From Amaricoccus sp. (lineage in GTDB: Bacteria > Pseudomonadota > Alphaproteobacteria > Rhodobacterales > Rhodobacteraceae): 54,300 nt of DNA. The stretch is taken from the NCBI RefSeq assembly GCF_017993425.1, contig NZ_JAGOMQ010000029.1, positions 1 to 54,300 on the forward strand, read 5' to 3'. The position numbers were made by a program, and so were the translations under genes. The notes under the pieces were generated by a model, which searched no databases, was not told where the DNA came from, and saw only the letters and a list, made by a program, of their open reading frames with translations. How positions within the stretch are numbered: position 1 is the stretch's first letter; every line of letters begins with the position of its first letter. Positions 29,991-38,553 of this stretch are shown here, in pieces.

Positions 29991-31972
29991 GGCGCGAGGC
30001 CCAGCCGGCGGCGGAGGCGCTCCGCGCCCTGGGTCAGCATCCGGTCCGCGATCATGGCCAGCATGGCGATGCAGGCGCCGGCGACGAGGCCGCGGCCGAC
30101 GTCGGCCTTGGTCAGCGCGATGTAGACCTCCTGCCCGAGGTCGCGGGTGCCGACGAGCGCGGTGATGACGAGCATGGAGACCGCGAGGAGCACGGTCTGG
30201 TTGAGGCCGAGCAGGATCTCCGGCGCGGCGAGCGGCAGGCGGACGCGCGCGACCCGCTGCCAGCGGGTGGCGCCCATGGCGGTCGCGGCCTCGACCAGCG
30301 CCGGGTTGACCTCGCGGACGCCGAGGGCGGCGTAGCGGATCGCCGGGGCGATGGCGTAGAGGACGATGGCGATCAGCGCGGTGAACTCGCCGACGCGGAA
30401 GAGCATCACCACCGGGATCAGGTAGACGAAGGAGGGGAGCGTCTGGAGGGTGTCGATCGCGGGCTGGACCCAGGCCCAGAGCCGGGGCGACAGGCCGGAG
30501 GCGACGCCGACGGGGACGCCGATCGCGGCGGCGATCAGCACGGAGACGCCGACGAGGTAGATCGAGACCATCGCCGGCTCCCAGTAGCCGGTGAAGGCGA
30601 CGAAGAGCGCGAACCCGGCCGCGATGGCGGCGCGGCGGGGCCCGCCGATCCGCCACATGGCGAGCGCGACGACGAAGGTCCCCCACCACCACGGCACGGC
30701 GAGCAGCACGCGGCGGACGGGGACGAGGAGGTTGGTGAGGACGGCGGTCTTGATCGCCTCGAAGGTGTCGAAGAAGTTGACGTTCAGCCACCCGATCGCC
30801 CCGGCCCAGAAGGCGGAGGTCGAGACCTGCCATTCGGACGGGTAGACCGCGATCGCGGGGACGGCGAAGCCGAGGCCCCAGGCGGCGAGGGCGACGGCGA
30901 GGGCGGCGAGGGGGAGGCGCGAGCGCGGCAGGCCGCGGCCGGCGCGCACGGCGTAGGCCTGGCTCAGCCGGTCGAGCGCCACGGCGAGGACGACGATGGC
31001 GACGCCCGCCTCCAGCCCCGCGCCGATGTCGAGCCGGCGGAGCGCGGTCAGCACGTCGTAGCCGAGCCCGCCCGCGCCGATCATCGAGGCGATGATGACC
31101 ATGTTGAGCGACAGCATGATCACCTGGTTGACGCCGACCATCAGCGGCGCCCGCGCCGAGGGCAGCATCACCCGCCAGATGAGCTGGCGCGGCGTCGTGC
31201 CGGCCATGCGGCCGTATTCCACGATCTCCGGCGGCACGCCGCGGAGCGCGAGGAGCGTGATGCGGACCATCGGCGGCATGGCGTAGATCACGGTGGCGAT
31301 CAGCGCGGCGGCCGGGCCGAAGCCGAAGAGGACGAGGATCGGCAGCAGGTAGGCGAAGACCGGCACCGTCTGCATCGCGTCGAGGAACGGCGACAGCGCC
31401 GCCTCGAAGCGGCGGCTGCGATAGGCGGCGATGCCGAGGAGGAGGCCGCCGGCGACGCCGAGCGGCACGGCGATGGCGATCGAGGCGAGGGTGACCATGG
31501 CGCTCCGCCACTGGCCGAAGACGGCGAGGTAGCCGAAGGCGAGCGCCATCAGCGCGGCGAGCCGCCAGCCGCCGGCGTGGAGGCCGAGGATCGCGGCGGC
31601 GCCGACGATCCCGAGCCAGGGGAGGGGCGGCAGCAGGCGGCGCGCGGCCGAGCCCTCGCCGTCCATCAGCCCGGTGGCGAGGAGCGAGGAGGCGGCGCGC
31701 AGCGGGGCCTCGAGCAGCGCCGCCACGCCCCGGGTCAGGTCGCGGAAGGCGAGCGGCCCGAGGCGGGCGTCGTCGACGAGCCAGGCGGTGGCCGCGGAGA
31801 TCCAGCGCGCCACGGGGACCTGCATCGACCGCGGCACCTCCTCCCAGAGGCCGTCGAGCGCGCCGCGCGGCAGGTGCGAGAAGGCGATGGTCGCCGCGAG
31901 GACGGCGAGCCAGACGAGCGCCCAGGGGAGGCGCGCCCGCGGGGCAGGGGGGGCGAGGGCCAGCGCGGTCAT
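29987..31972 (-). CDS. proW: Glycine betaine/proline-type ABC permease, fused double unit
   Basis: A 661-residue inner-membrane protein with two complete permease domains in tandem, so one polypeptide replaces the usual homodimer. Each half contains an EAA-type coupling loop facing ProV: EYGRMAGTTPRQLIWRVMLP (about 262) and EAATAMGATRWQRVARVRLP (about 575). About 14-16 hydrophobic helices are visible. The ATG at 31972 overlaps the proV stop. This double permease is typical of betaine/choline importers of marine Rhodobacterales. The 3' junction with the downstream kinase is duplicated. Confidence 0.92.
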   Translation of the reverse strand: MTALALAPPAPRARLPWALVWLAVLAATIAFSHLPRGALDGLWEEVPRSMQVPVARWISAATAWLVDDARLGPLAFRDLTRGVAALLEAPLRAASSLLATGLMDGEGSAARRLLPPLPWLGIVGAAAILGLHAGGWRLAALMALAFGYLAVFGQWRSAMVTLASIAIAVPLGVAGGLLLGIAAYRSRRFEAALSPFLDAMQTVPVFAYLLPILVLFGFGPAAALIATVIYAMPPMVRITLLALRGVPPEIVEYGRMAGTTPRQLIWRVMLPSARAPLMVGVNQVIMLSLNMVIIASMIGAGGLGYDVLTALRRLDIGAGLEAGVAIVVLAVALDRLSQAYAVRAGRGLPRSRLPLAALAVALAAWGLGFAVPAIAVYPSEWQVSTSAFWAGAIGWLNVNFFDTFEAIKTAVLTNLLVPVRRVLLAVPWWWGTFVVALAMWRIGGPRRAAIAAGFALFVAFTGYWEPAMVSIYLVGVSVLIAAAIGVPVGVASGLSPRLWAWVQPAIDTLQTLPSFVYLIPVVMLFRVGEFTALIAIVLYAIAPAIRYAALGVREVNPALVEAATAMGATRWQRVARVRLPLAAPEILLGLNQTVLLAVSMLVITALVGTRDLGQEVYIALTKADVGRGLVAGACIAMLAMIADRMLTQGAERLRRRLGLAP

Positions 31973-32997
31973 GCGCGCCCCTCCGGCGTGCGGCCGAGCA
32001 GGATCGCCATCACCTCGGCGCGGCCGACGGAGCCGATGCGCGTTCCGTTCTCCACCACGGCGAAGGGGGCGCCGGCGGCCTCGACCTCGGCGGCGAAGTC
32101 GGCCACCCGGCGGCTCGCCTCGATCGCGCCGGCCACCGGGCCGTCGCCGCCGGGGCGCATGATGGCGTGGGCGGAGAGGATCTTCGCGCGGGGCGCGTCG
32201 CGGGTGAAGTCGGCGACGTAAGGGTCGGCCGGGGCGAGGATGAGGTCCTCGGCCGTGCCGGTCTGGATGATCCGCCCGTCGCGCATGATCGCGATGCGGT
32301 CGGCGAGGCGGATCGCCTCGTCGAAGTCGTGGGTGATGAAGACGATGGTCTTGCGCAGGTGCGACTGGAGACGGAGGAACTCGTTCTGCATCTCGCGGCG
32401 GATCAGCGGGTCGAGCGCCGAGAACGGCTCGTCGAGGAACCAGAGCTCGGGGCCGACGGCGAGCGAGCGCGCGATCCCCACCCGCTGCTGCTGGCCGCCG
32501 GAGAGCTCGCGCGGGAGGCGCGCCTCGCGGCCCTCGAGCCCGACGAGGGCGATCATCTCGCGGGCGCGCGCCTCGCGCTCGGCCCGCGCCACGCCCTGCA
32601 CCGCCAGCGGGAAGGCGACGTTCGCGAGCACGCTCAGGTGCGGCAGCAGGGCGAAGTGCTGGAAGACCATGCCCATCCGGTGCCGGCGCAGCTCGATCAG
32701 CTCGCGCTCCGAGGCGGCGCGCAGGTCGCGGCCCTCGAAGCGGATCTCGCCGGCGGAGGGCTCGACCAGCCGCGACAGGCAGCGAACCAGCGTCGACTTG
32801 CCCGAGCCGGAGAGGCCCATGATGACGAAGCACTCGCCCTCGGCGACCGCGAGGGAGGCGTCGATGACGGCCGGGGTCAGCCCGGCGGCGGCGACCGCCT
32901 CGCGGGTCGGGGCGGGATTCCGGGCGAGGAAGCCCTCCGCGCCGGGGCCGAACAGCTTCCAGACCCCGCGGCAGACGAGCTTCTCCGCCGCCGCCAT
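31969..32997 (-). CDS. proV: Glycine betaine/proline-type ABC ATPase
   Basis: A 342-residue ATPase of the OTCN family. Walker A GLSGSGKST (about residue 61), Q-loop in VFQHFALLPHLSV, signature LSGGQQQR (about 165), Walker B LWFLDEPFSALD (about 186) and switch His in VFITHDFDEA are intact. The N-terminal extension with RGVWKLFG typical of ProV is present. The C-terminal ~70 residues hold only one CBS-like unit, so the osmosensing tail is shortened compared with E. coli ProV. It powers uptake through the fused ProW. Confidence 0.93.
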   Translation of the reverse strand: MAAAEKLVCRGVWKLFGPGAEGFLARNPAPTREAVAAAGLTPAVIDASLAVAEGECFVIMGLSGSGKSTLVRCLSRLVEPSAGEIRFEGRDLRAASERELIELRRHRMGMVFQHFALLPHLSVLANVAFPLAVQGVARAEREARAREMIALVGLEGREARLPRELSGGQQQRVGIARSLAVGPELWFLDEPFSALDPLIRREMQNEFLRLQSHLRKTIVFITHDFDEAIRLADRIAIMRDGRIIQTGTAEDLILAPADPYVADFTRDAPRAKILSAHAIMRPGGDGPVAGAIEASRRVADFAAEVEAAGAPFAVVENGTRIGSVGRAEVMAILLGRTPEGRA

Positions 32998-33126
32998 GGT
33001 CAGGGCCTCAACCCTGCTTGCAGGAGGAGGCCCGGCGCGCGGAGGGGCGGGCCCGGCGCAGCGGGCGCCGCCCGGATCGGGCGACGCCCGCGACGGGACG
33101 GCGTGCTCCCCGGAACGCCGCCACTG

Positions 33127-34077
33127 TCACTTGCCGATCCAGCCGGACCAGCGATCCTTGTTCGCGTCCATCCATTCGGCGACGACCGCGTCGACCGTGC
33201 CGCCCTCTAGGTCGACCTTGGCGATCATCTCGCCCATCTCGTCGTTGGAGAGGGTGAAGTTCTGTATCGCCGCGTAGGCGCCGGGCCACTTGTCCTTCAC
33301 GCCCGACCAGGCGACCTTCCAGATCGGCCCGCGCGGCTTGCCGCAGTCGTGGGTCATGTCGGGGTTCACGCCCCAGGACGGGTCGGTGTAGCAGGCGGGC
33401 TCGTAGGGCGGGAACTCGATCCACTCGCCCTCGTACTTGATCGGGGCCCAGTGCGGCGCGTAGATCCAGAGCAGGATCGGCGCCTTGCGCTGGTAGGCGC
33501 TCTCGAGCTCGGCGAAGAGCGCGGCGTCGGTGCCGGCGTGGATCACCTGGAAGGGCAGGTCGAGCGCCTCGATCCGCTCCTCGTCGAAGCCGCCCCAGGT
33601 CACCGGGCCGCCGAGATAGCGGCCGTCCGGCGCGGTCTCCGGCGTCGAGAAGGCCTCGGCGCATTCGTCCTCGAGCAGCGCCTCCCAGGCCGGCAGGCCG
33701 GGGCACTTGTCGGTCATGTAGGAGGGATACCACCATTCCTCGATGGCCTGCATCCCGGTCTCGCCGAGGTTCTCGACCTGGCCGGTGGCGGTCGCCTCGT
33801 CCATCGCCTCGCGCCCCGTCGTCTCCCAGATCTCCATGGCGACGTCGAGGTCGCCCGTCTTCAGCCCGGCGAACTGCGCGAGGTAGTCGGCCTGCACGTA
33901 CTCGACGTTGTTGCCGGCCTCCTTCAGCACCTCGCCCATGATCGTCGTGGTGATGAGCTGCCCGGTCCAGTCGTGCAGCGTCAGCTTGATCGGGTCGGGC
34001 GAGTCCTGGGCGGCGGCCGCAGCCGCGAGGGCCAGGGTGGACGTGAGCGCAGTCACGGCGAGCGCGCGTCGCATCAT
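33127..34077 (-). CDS. proX: Glycine betaine/choline-type ABC substrate-binding protein
   Basis: A 316-residue periplasmic protein with a signal peptide (MMRRALAVTALTSTLALAAA, cleavage near AAAQD). It belongs to the OpuAC/ProX class. Tryptophans and tyrosines that could form the aromatic box for a quaternary ammonium group occur in HDWTGQ, WETTG, EEWWYPSY and WIYAPHWAP. The precise ligand (glycine betaine, choline, proline betaine or another methylated amine) cannot be told. First gene of proX-proV-proW; a 129-base GC-rich spacer with small hairpins separates it from proV. Divergent from the DeoR gene. Confidence 0.92.
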   Translation of the reverse strand: MMRRALAVTALTSTLALAAAAAAQDSPDPIKLTLHDWTGQLITTTIMGEVLKEAGNNVEYVQADYLAQFAGLKTGDLDVAMEIWETTGREAMDEATATGQVENLGETGMQAIEEWWYPSYMTDKCPGLPAWEALLEDECAEAFSTPETAPDGRYLGGPVTWGGFDEERIEALDLPFQVIHAGTDAALFAELESAYQRKAPILLWIYAPHWAPIKYEGEWIEFPPYEPACYTDPSWGVNPDMTHDCGKPRGPIWKVAWSGVKDKWPGAYAAIQNFTLSNDEMGEMIAKVDLEGGTVDAVVAEWMDANKDRWSGWIGK

Positions 34078-34149
34078 CGGGTCGGTCTCCCCTGTTTCCC
34101 GCCGCCATGGTCGAGCCAGAATCAACGGCAGGTCAACAGAAATCCACAA

Positions 34150-34177
34150 TTGCGTTGCGTTTGCGGCGCGGGTTGCG
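34150..34177. promoter_or_regulatory. Repeated TTGCG motifs in the proX/deoR divergent promoter
   Basis: TTGCG occurs four times (34150, 34155, 34161 and 34173) in the 128-base divergent spacer, next to AATCCACAATTG. DeoR-family proteins often bind short direct repeats, so this is a candidate operator for the adjacent regulator. Based on position and repetition only. Confidence 0.35.
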
Positions 34178-34205
34178 CAGTCTTTGACCGGGGACTGGAG
34201 ACGCG

Positions 34206-34964
34206 ATGGCGCCGAGCCGCTGGCAGAACGACATTCTGGACGCGGTGCGCGGCGAGGGGCGGGCCACCATCGCCGGCCTTGCCGCGAGCCTCAACGTCTC
34301 GGGGGAGACGATCCGGCGGCATGTCCGGCCGCTGGTCGACGAGGGGCTGCTGGTGCGCGCCCATGGCGAGGTGGCGCTCGCCGAGCGCGAGCCGCCGTTC
34401 CAGCGCCGGATGGGGGTGCGGGCCGCGGCGAAGCGGGCGATCGCGCGGGCGGCGGCGGCGCTGGTGCCCGACGGGGCGAGCGTGATGCTCGACACGGGCT
34501 CGACGACGGTCTTCGTCGCCGAGGCGCTGGCGGGGCGGCGCGGGCTGACGGTGGTGACGAACTCGATCGAGATCGCCCGCGCCATGGTGGGGCGGGGCGA
34601 TCATCGCATCTACCTCGCGGGCGGCGAGCTGCGGCCCGATCTCGGGGCGGTGGTCGGGCCGGAGGCGCTCGGGTTCGTGGCGCAGTTCCGCGCCGACCTC
34701 GCCATCCTGTCGGCCGGGGCGCTCGATCCGGCGCACGGGGTCGCGGATTTCCACCTCGACGAGGCGCGCGTCGCCCAGGCGATGGTGGCGCGGGCGGACC
34801 GGCTGATGGTGGCCGCCGACCGCTCGAAGTTCGATTTCCGGGCGGCGGTGCCGGTCTGTCCGCTCGAGGAGGTGGATCTGCTCGTCACCGACGTTCCCCC
34901 GCCGGCCCCTGCCCGCGCCGCGCTGGCCGCGGTGAAGGTGGAGGTGGTGACGGCGGCGGAGTGA
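34206..34964 (+). CDS. DeoR/GlpR-family transcriptional regulator
   Basis: A 252-residue regulator. The N-terminal winged helix reads LAASLNVSGETIRRHVRPLVDEG (about 26-48); the C-terminal sensor has DTGSTTVFVAEAL (about 96) and KFDF with the phosphate-binding Lys. DeoR sensors usually bind phosphorylated metabolites, which fits a pathway that contains a kinase (28649-29542). Divergent from proX, hence the likely repressor of the transporter-kinase-oxidase unit. Two hairpins terminate it against the M20 gene. Confidence 0.88.
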   Translation: MAPSRWQNDILDAVRGEGRATIAGLAASLNVSGETIRRHVRPLVDEGLLVRAHGEVALAEREPPFQRRMGVRAAAKRAIARAAAALVPDGASVMLDTGSTTVFVAEALAGRRGLTVVTNSIEIARAMVGRGDHRIYLAGGELRPDLGAVVGPEALGFVAQFRADLAILSAGALDPAHGVADFHLDEARVAQAMVARADRLMVAADRSKFDFRAAVPVCPLEEVDLLVTDVPPPAPARAALAAVKVEVVTAAE

Positions 34965-34968
34965 GCGG

Positions 34969-35066
34969 CCAGAGCGGAGTCCGTCCCGGTTGAACCGGGC
35001 CGTCCGCTCTGGAGTCTCGAATTTGCGCAATGTCCAACCGGACGATTCCGCCCGGCTGGACATTGC
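34969..35066. terminator. Two consecutive hairpins between convergent genes
   Basis: The first (34969-35012) has a perfect 10-bp outer stem CCAGAGCGGA/TCCGCTCTGG and an inner CCCGGTT/AACCGGG stem. The second (35027-35066) has GCAATGTCCA/TGGACATTGC. One serves each of the converging transcripts (DeoR rightward, M20 leftward). The second ends one base before the M20 stop. Confidence 0.75.
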
Positions 35067-35067
35067 T

Positions 35068-36234
35068 CTAGCGGTCGAGCGGCAGGGCGGTCTCGACGAG
35101 GCGGGCGAAGAACGAGGCGCCGATGGGGGTGACTGCGTCGTTGTAGTCGTAGGCCGGGTGGTGGAGGCCGGCGCCGGGGCCGGCGCCGACGAAGACGTAG
35201 GCGCCGGGGCGGGCCTCCAGCATGTAGGCGAAGTCCTCGGAGCCCATCTCGGGGCGGCGGCAGGCGTCGACATGGGTCTCGCCGACGACCTCGCGGGCGA
35301 CGCGGGCGGCGAAGGCGACCTCGTCGGGGTCGTTGCGGGTCACCGGGTAGCCGAACTCGTAGTCGAGGGTCGCCTCGACCCCGAAGGCCGCGCCGATCGC
35401 GGAGGTCGCGGTCGCGACGGCGTCGGCGATGGTCTGGCGCTCGGCGGCGTCGAGGGTGCGGACGGTGCCGCCGAGATGGGCGGTCGCCGGCACCACGTTG
35501 GTCGCCTCGCCGGCGCGGATCACCGTCAGCGACAGCACGCCGGCGCGGACCGGATCGACGCGGCGGGCGGGGATCGCCAGCAGGGCCTGGCCGAGCGAGA
35601 GCGCCGCCGCCACCGGGTCGATGCAGTCGTGGGGGAAGGCGGCGTGGCCGCCGCGGCCGGTGAGGGTGATCTCGAACTGGTCGGAGGCGGCCATGATCGC
35701 GCCGGGGCGGGTCTCGATGCGGCCGAGATCGACGCCGGGGACGTTGTGGAGGCCGAAGATCCGGGTGACGCCGAAGCGCTCCATCACCCCTTCCTCGACC
35801 ATGACCCGGGCCCCGCCGGAGAGCTCCTCGGAGGGCTGGAAGATCAGCGCCACCGTGCCGGCGAAGTTGCGGGTCTCGGCGAGGTAGCGGGCCGCGGTCA
35901 GCAGGATGGTGGTGTGGCCGTCGTGGCCGCAGGCGTGCATCGCGCCGGGCTTCGTCGACTTCCAGGGTCGGTCCACGGCCTCGAGGATGGGGAGCGCGTC
36001 CATGTCGGCGCGCAGCCCGATGACGGGCCCCTCGGCGCGGCCGCGGATCAGGGCGACGATGCCGGTCTTCGCGATGCCCTCGTGGATCTCGTCCACCCCG
36101 ATCTCGCGGAGGCGGTCGAGGACGAAGGCCGAGGTCTCGAAGAGGTCGAAGTCGAGCTCGGGGATCTCGTGGAGCCGACGCCGCCACGCCGTCGACTCGG
36201 CCTCGAACGCCGCGATCCGGTTGATGACCGCCAT
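35068..36234 (-). CDS. M20-family amidohydrolase (hippurate hydrolase/IAA-amino-acid hydrolase type)
   Basis: A 388-residue metallo-amidohydrolase that removes acyl groups from amino acids or similar conjugates. Metal ligands are visible: HACGHDGH (about 105-112), PSEELSGG with the catalytic Glu pair (about 138), GLHNVPG (about 165) and the C-terminal GLHHPAYDYND (about 360). GRGGHAAFPHDCIDP is the dimerisation-domain motif. A cytoplasmic location is expected. It stands alone with an AT-rich promoter region upstream containing the palindrome TTCACGCGTGAA. Confidence 0.9.
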   Translation of the reverse strand: MAVINRIAAFEAESTAWRRRLHEIPELDFDLFETSAFVLDRLREIGVDEIHEGIAKTGIVALIRGRAEGPVIGLRADMDALPILEAVDRPWKSTKPGAMHACGHDGHTTILLTAARYLAETRNFAGTVALIFQPSEELSGGARVMVEEGVMERFGVTRIFGLHNVPGVDLGRIETRPGAIMAASDQFEITLTGRGGHAAFPHDCIDPVAAALSLGQALLAIPARRVDPVRAGVLSLTVIRAGEATNVVPATAHLGGTVRTLDAAERQTIADAVATATSAIGAAFGVEATLDYEFGYPVTRNDPDEVAFAARVAREVVGETHVDACRRPEMGSEDFAYMLEARPGAYVFVGAGPGAGLHHPAYDYNDAVTPIGASFFARLVETALPLDR

Positions 36235-36433
36235 CTCGCCCTCCCTCGCGCCGGGCCCTTGGCCGCTTGTGGCCGCCCGGGCGCCGTCATGGGGTCGAGA
36301 CTGGCTCCTTGCGGGCCAGAGTCAAGCGGTGACCGGCGCGCCCGGAGCCCGGGCCTCGCAGGCGTGTTCACGCGTGAATATTCGATAAGCCGTTGATTTC
36401 ACTGGATTGGTTAATGTGAGCTAAATGGCTGGC
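36235..36433. promoter_or_regulatory. Upstream region of the M20 gene with palindrome TTCACGCGTGAA
   Basis: No gene. Positions 36367-36378 are a perfect 12-bp palindrome in an AT-rich stretch (ATATTCGATAAGCCGTTGAT), 133 bases before the gene start; a candidate operator. The region ends at the left 9-bp direct repeat of element A2 (36425-36433). Confidence 0.4.
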
Positions 36434-36759
36434 CACACTACACGACAGGAGCCGGTTGCCGCCCGAGGCTGCGGGCGCTCGCCCCGACCGAAGCGAGCTC
36501 TGCCCGCGAGGCTGCGGCGCGACAAGCGAAAGCACGGCTTTCGCCGCGCCGCCGGCCGGAGCGCATTGGCGCGGAGGCCGTGGGGGGGCCAGATTTTCCA
36601 CGCACCGCGCAATCCGGCCGTGATCGCCCCGGCGAGCGCGGAATCGCGCTCGCCCCCCGCAGGGGCGAGCGCGGACGGATTTGCCACGGGTCAAATCCGT
36701 CTGGCTTCACCGTCCCGCACCCTCCCGACCGATATTTCTCTCCACTGTCGTGTAGTGTG
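36434..36759 (-). mobile_element. Family A element, copy A2: MITE with 15-bp TIRs and 9-bp target duplication
   Basis: A 326-base non-coding insertion. The ends CACACTACACGACAG (36434-36448) and CTGTCGTGTAGTGTG (36745-36759) are perfect inverted repeats. ATGGCTGGC flanks both sides (36425-36433 and 36760-36768), as expected for a 9-bp target-site duplication. Read on the minus strand, its internal hairpins match A1 and A3 in order. It encodes no transposase, so it would have to be mobilised in trans. It is the best-preserved and probably youngest copy. Confidence 0.88.
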
Positions 36760-36793
36760 ATGGCTGGCGTGCGGCGGCACGCTCAACACGACG

Positions 36794-36892
36794 GAGGCGG
36801 CAAGGGTCGACCGGCGGCGCGGAGCGGCCTGGGCAGGGAGCGTGCAAGCTCGACGTGAGTTGAACGACGCCGCGAAATGCAGCGCCGATGAG
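36794..36892 (-). repeat. Family B intergenic repeat, inverted partial copy B4
   Basis: The reverse complement matches the left part of copy B1: CGGCGCTGCATTTCGCGGCG, then CGTCGAGCTTGC, then CCGCTCCGCG and GGTCGACCCTTGCCGCC. The central GACATGCGCATGTC palindrome is missing, so this copy has an internal deletion. It lies between A2 and the hemN 3' end. Confidence 0.65.
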
Positions 36893-36950
36893 TGTGCAAT
36901 TGTCCCCGGCCCGCATCCGATCGGGCTCGCCGGGCTGGCGGCCGTGCGGG

Positions 36951-38306
36951 TCAGGAGGCGCGGCTGAAGCGGGCGTTGTCGCCGAGGCGGTCGTCGAAGG
37001 CGCTGGCGATGATGCGGGCGAGGGGGGCGCCTTCGGGGAGGATGGCGAGGAGGTTCGGCTCGGCCGTGACGAAGCCGTCGAAGCGGTCCAGCACCTCGCG
37101 CGCCGTCGGGCCCAGCACGGCGGCGAGGGTGCCGAAGCGGGCGGCCAGCTCGGTGAAGTCGAGGCGGAAGTCGCAGAGCAGCATCTCGATCGCCCGCGCC
37201 CGCAGCCGGTCCTCGTCGCTGAGCGCGTGGCCGCGGACGCCGGCGAGGCCGCCCTCCGTGACGCGCTTGCCCCAGGCCGCGGTCGCGGGGGCGTTCTGCA
37301 CGTAGCCGGCGGGGAAGCGCGAGACGGAGGAGGCGCCGACGCCGATCAGCGTCGGGCAGAGGTCGTCGGTGTAGCCCTGGAAGTTGCGGCGCAGGCGGCC
37401 CTCGCGCGCCGCCTGCGCCAGCGCGTCGGCGGGGCGGGCGAAATGGTCGATGCCGATGCGGTCGAAGCCCTCGGCGACCAGCCGCCCGGCCGCCTGTCCG
37501 GCGAGGCGCCAGCGGGCGAGGTCGTCGGGGAGCGCGGCCGCGTCGATCAGCTTCTGGCGCTTCGCCACCCAGGGGACATGCGCGTAGCCGAAGAGCGCCA
37601 GCCGGTCGGGGCGGAGCGACAGCGTGCGCTCCAGCGTGGCGTCGAGCCGGGCGAGGGTCTGGTGGGGCAGGCCGTAGACGAGGTCGGCGTTGAGGCTCTC
37701 GACGCCGCAGTCGCGCAACGCCTCGATCGCCTCGCGCGTGGCCTCGAAGCTCTGGAGCCGGCCGATGGCCTGCTGCACCAGCGGGTCGAAGTCCTGCACG
37801 CCGAGGCTCGCCCGCGTCATCCCCTCCTCCGCCAGCGCGGCGATGCGGGCGCGGTCGACCTGGGTCGGGTCGATCTCGACGGAGAATTCCAGCGTGTCGG
37901 CGGGCGGGATCGCGGCGCGGATCGCCGCGGCGAGGCGGTGGATCAGCGGCGGCGGCAGGATGGTGGGGGTGCCGCCGCCCCAGTGCAGCCGGCCCATGCG
38001 CACGCCGGGCGGCAGGCTCGCCGCGACGAGGGCGAGCTCGGCCTCCAGCGCTGCGATGTAGGCTTCGACGGGAGCGAGGGTTTTGGTGCCTTGCGTGTGG
38101 CAGGCGCAGAACCAGCACAGCCGCTCGCAGAACGGGATGTGGACGTAGACGGAGACCGGCTCGGCCGGGTCGACCGCGGCGAGGCATTCGGCCTGGAAGC
38201 GGGCGCCGACCGACGGGGAGAAGTTGGGCGTGGTCGGGAAGCTGGTGTAGCGGGGCACCCGGCTGTCGAAGAGCCCGAGCCGGCGGAGGCGGTCGATCTG
38301 GTCCAT
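36951..38306 (-). CDS. hemN: Oxygen-independent coproporphyrinogen III oxidase
   Basis: A 451-residue radical-SAM enzyme converting coproporphyrinogen III to protoporphyrinogen IX under low oxygen. The cluster motif is CERLCWFCAC, the CxxxCxxCxC form diagnostic of true HemN. YTSFPTTPNF, WGGGTPT (SAM binding), VEIDPTQVD and the C-terminal HemN domain (AIEMLLCDFRLD) are present. The ATG at 38306 matches the usual family N-terminus (LGLFDSRVPRYTS). A TTG at 38354 would add 16 residues and overlaps the stop of a gph remnant (TTGA). No clear FNR box was found. Confidence 0.92.
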   Translation of the reverse strand: MDQIDRLRRLGLFDSRVPRYTSFPTTPNFSPSVGARFQAECLAAVDPAEPVSVYVHIPFCERLCWFCACHTQGTKTLAPVEAYIAALEAELALVAASLPPGVRMGRLHWGGGTPTILPPPLIHRLAAAIRAAIPPADTLEFSVEIDPTQVDRARIAALAEEGMTRASLGVQDFDPLVQQAIGRLQSFEATREAIEALRDCGVESLNADLVYGLPHQTLARLDATLERTLSLRPDRLALFGYAHVPWVAKRQKLIDAAALPDDLARWRLAGQAAGRLVAEGFDRIGIDHFARPADALAQAAREGRLRRNFQGYTDDLCPTLIGVGASSVSRFPAGYVQNAPATAAWGKRVTEGGLAGVRGHALSDEDRLRARAIEMLLCDFRLDFTELAARFGTLAAVLGPTAREVLDRFDGFVTAEPNLLAILPEGAPLARIIASAFDDRLGDNARFSRAS

Positions 38307-38341
38307 GCGGGCTTCGTGCCCCGTGGGGGCGGGGCCGTCCT

Positions 38342-38436
38342 TGCGCGGGATCAAGCTGCGGGCACGAGGAGGGCGGCGCGGTCGGGACGGCCGCCGGCGG
38401 GGCGGGGCCGTGCTTGCGCGGGGTCAAGCCGGACTC
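38342..38436 (-). pseudogene. Duplicated gph 3' end joined to a copy of the hemN leader
   Basis: On the minus strand this region encodes AGGRPDRA joined to ALLVPAA and a stop. That is the gph C-terminal sequence (AGGRPDRAVLVG...DRLVPAA) with a large internal deletion; 24 bases around GTCGGGACGGCCGCC are identical to gph (38372 and 38934). The hemN leader TTGATCCCGCGCAAGGACGG also occurs a second time, as TTGACCCCGCGCAAGCACGG from 38427. The spacing between leader copies is 73 bases, so unlike other junction duplications the frame is broken. Confidence 0.75.
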
Positions 38437-38553
38437 GCCTGATCTGTTCCGATTGGCCGGGGGGACGGACAGGACTGGGCGTGTGGACGTTGATCGGGTG
38501 GAGAATGACGGAGTAAAGAAAGTTGCGGGCGTGCCTGCCTGTGCCCGGAACTT

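Noticed and set aside
28658-32221. An 1187-codon plus-strand frame opposite the kinase, proW and proV
   Set aside because: Shadow of the ABC and kinase genes; no domain, and it crosses a repeat-bearing intergenic region.
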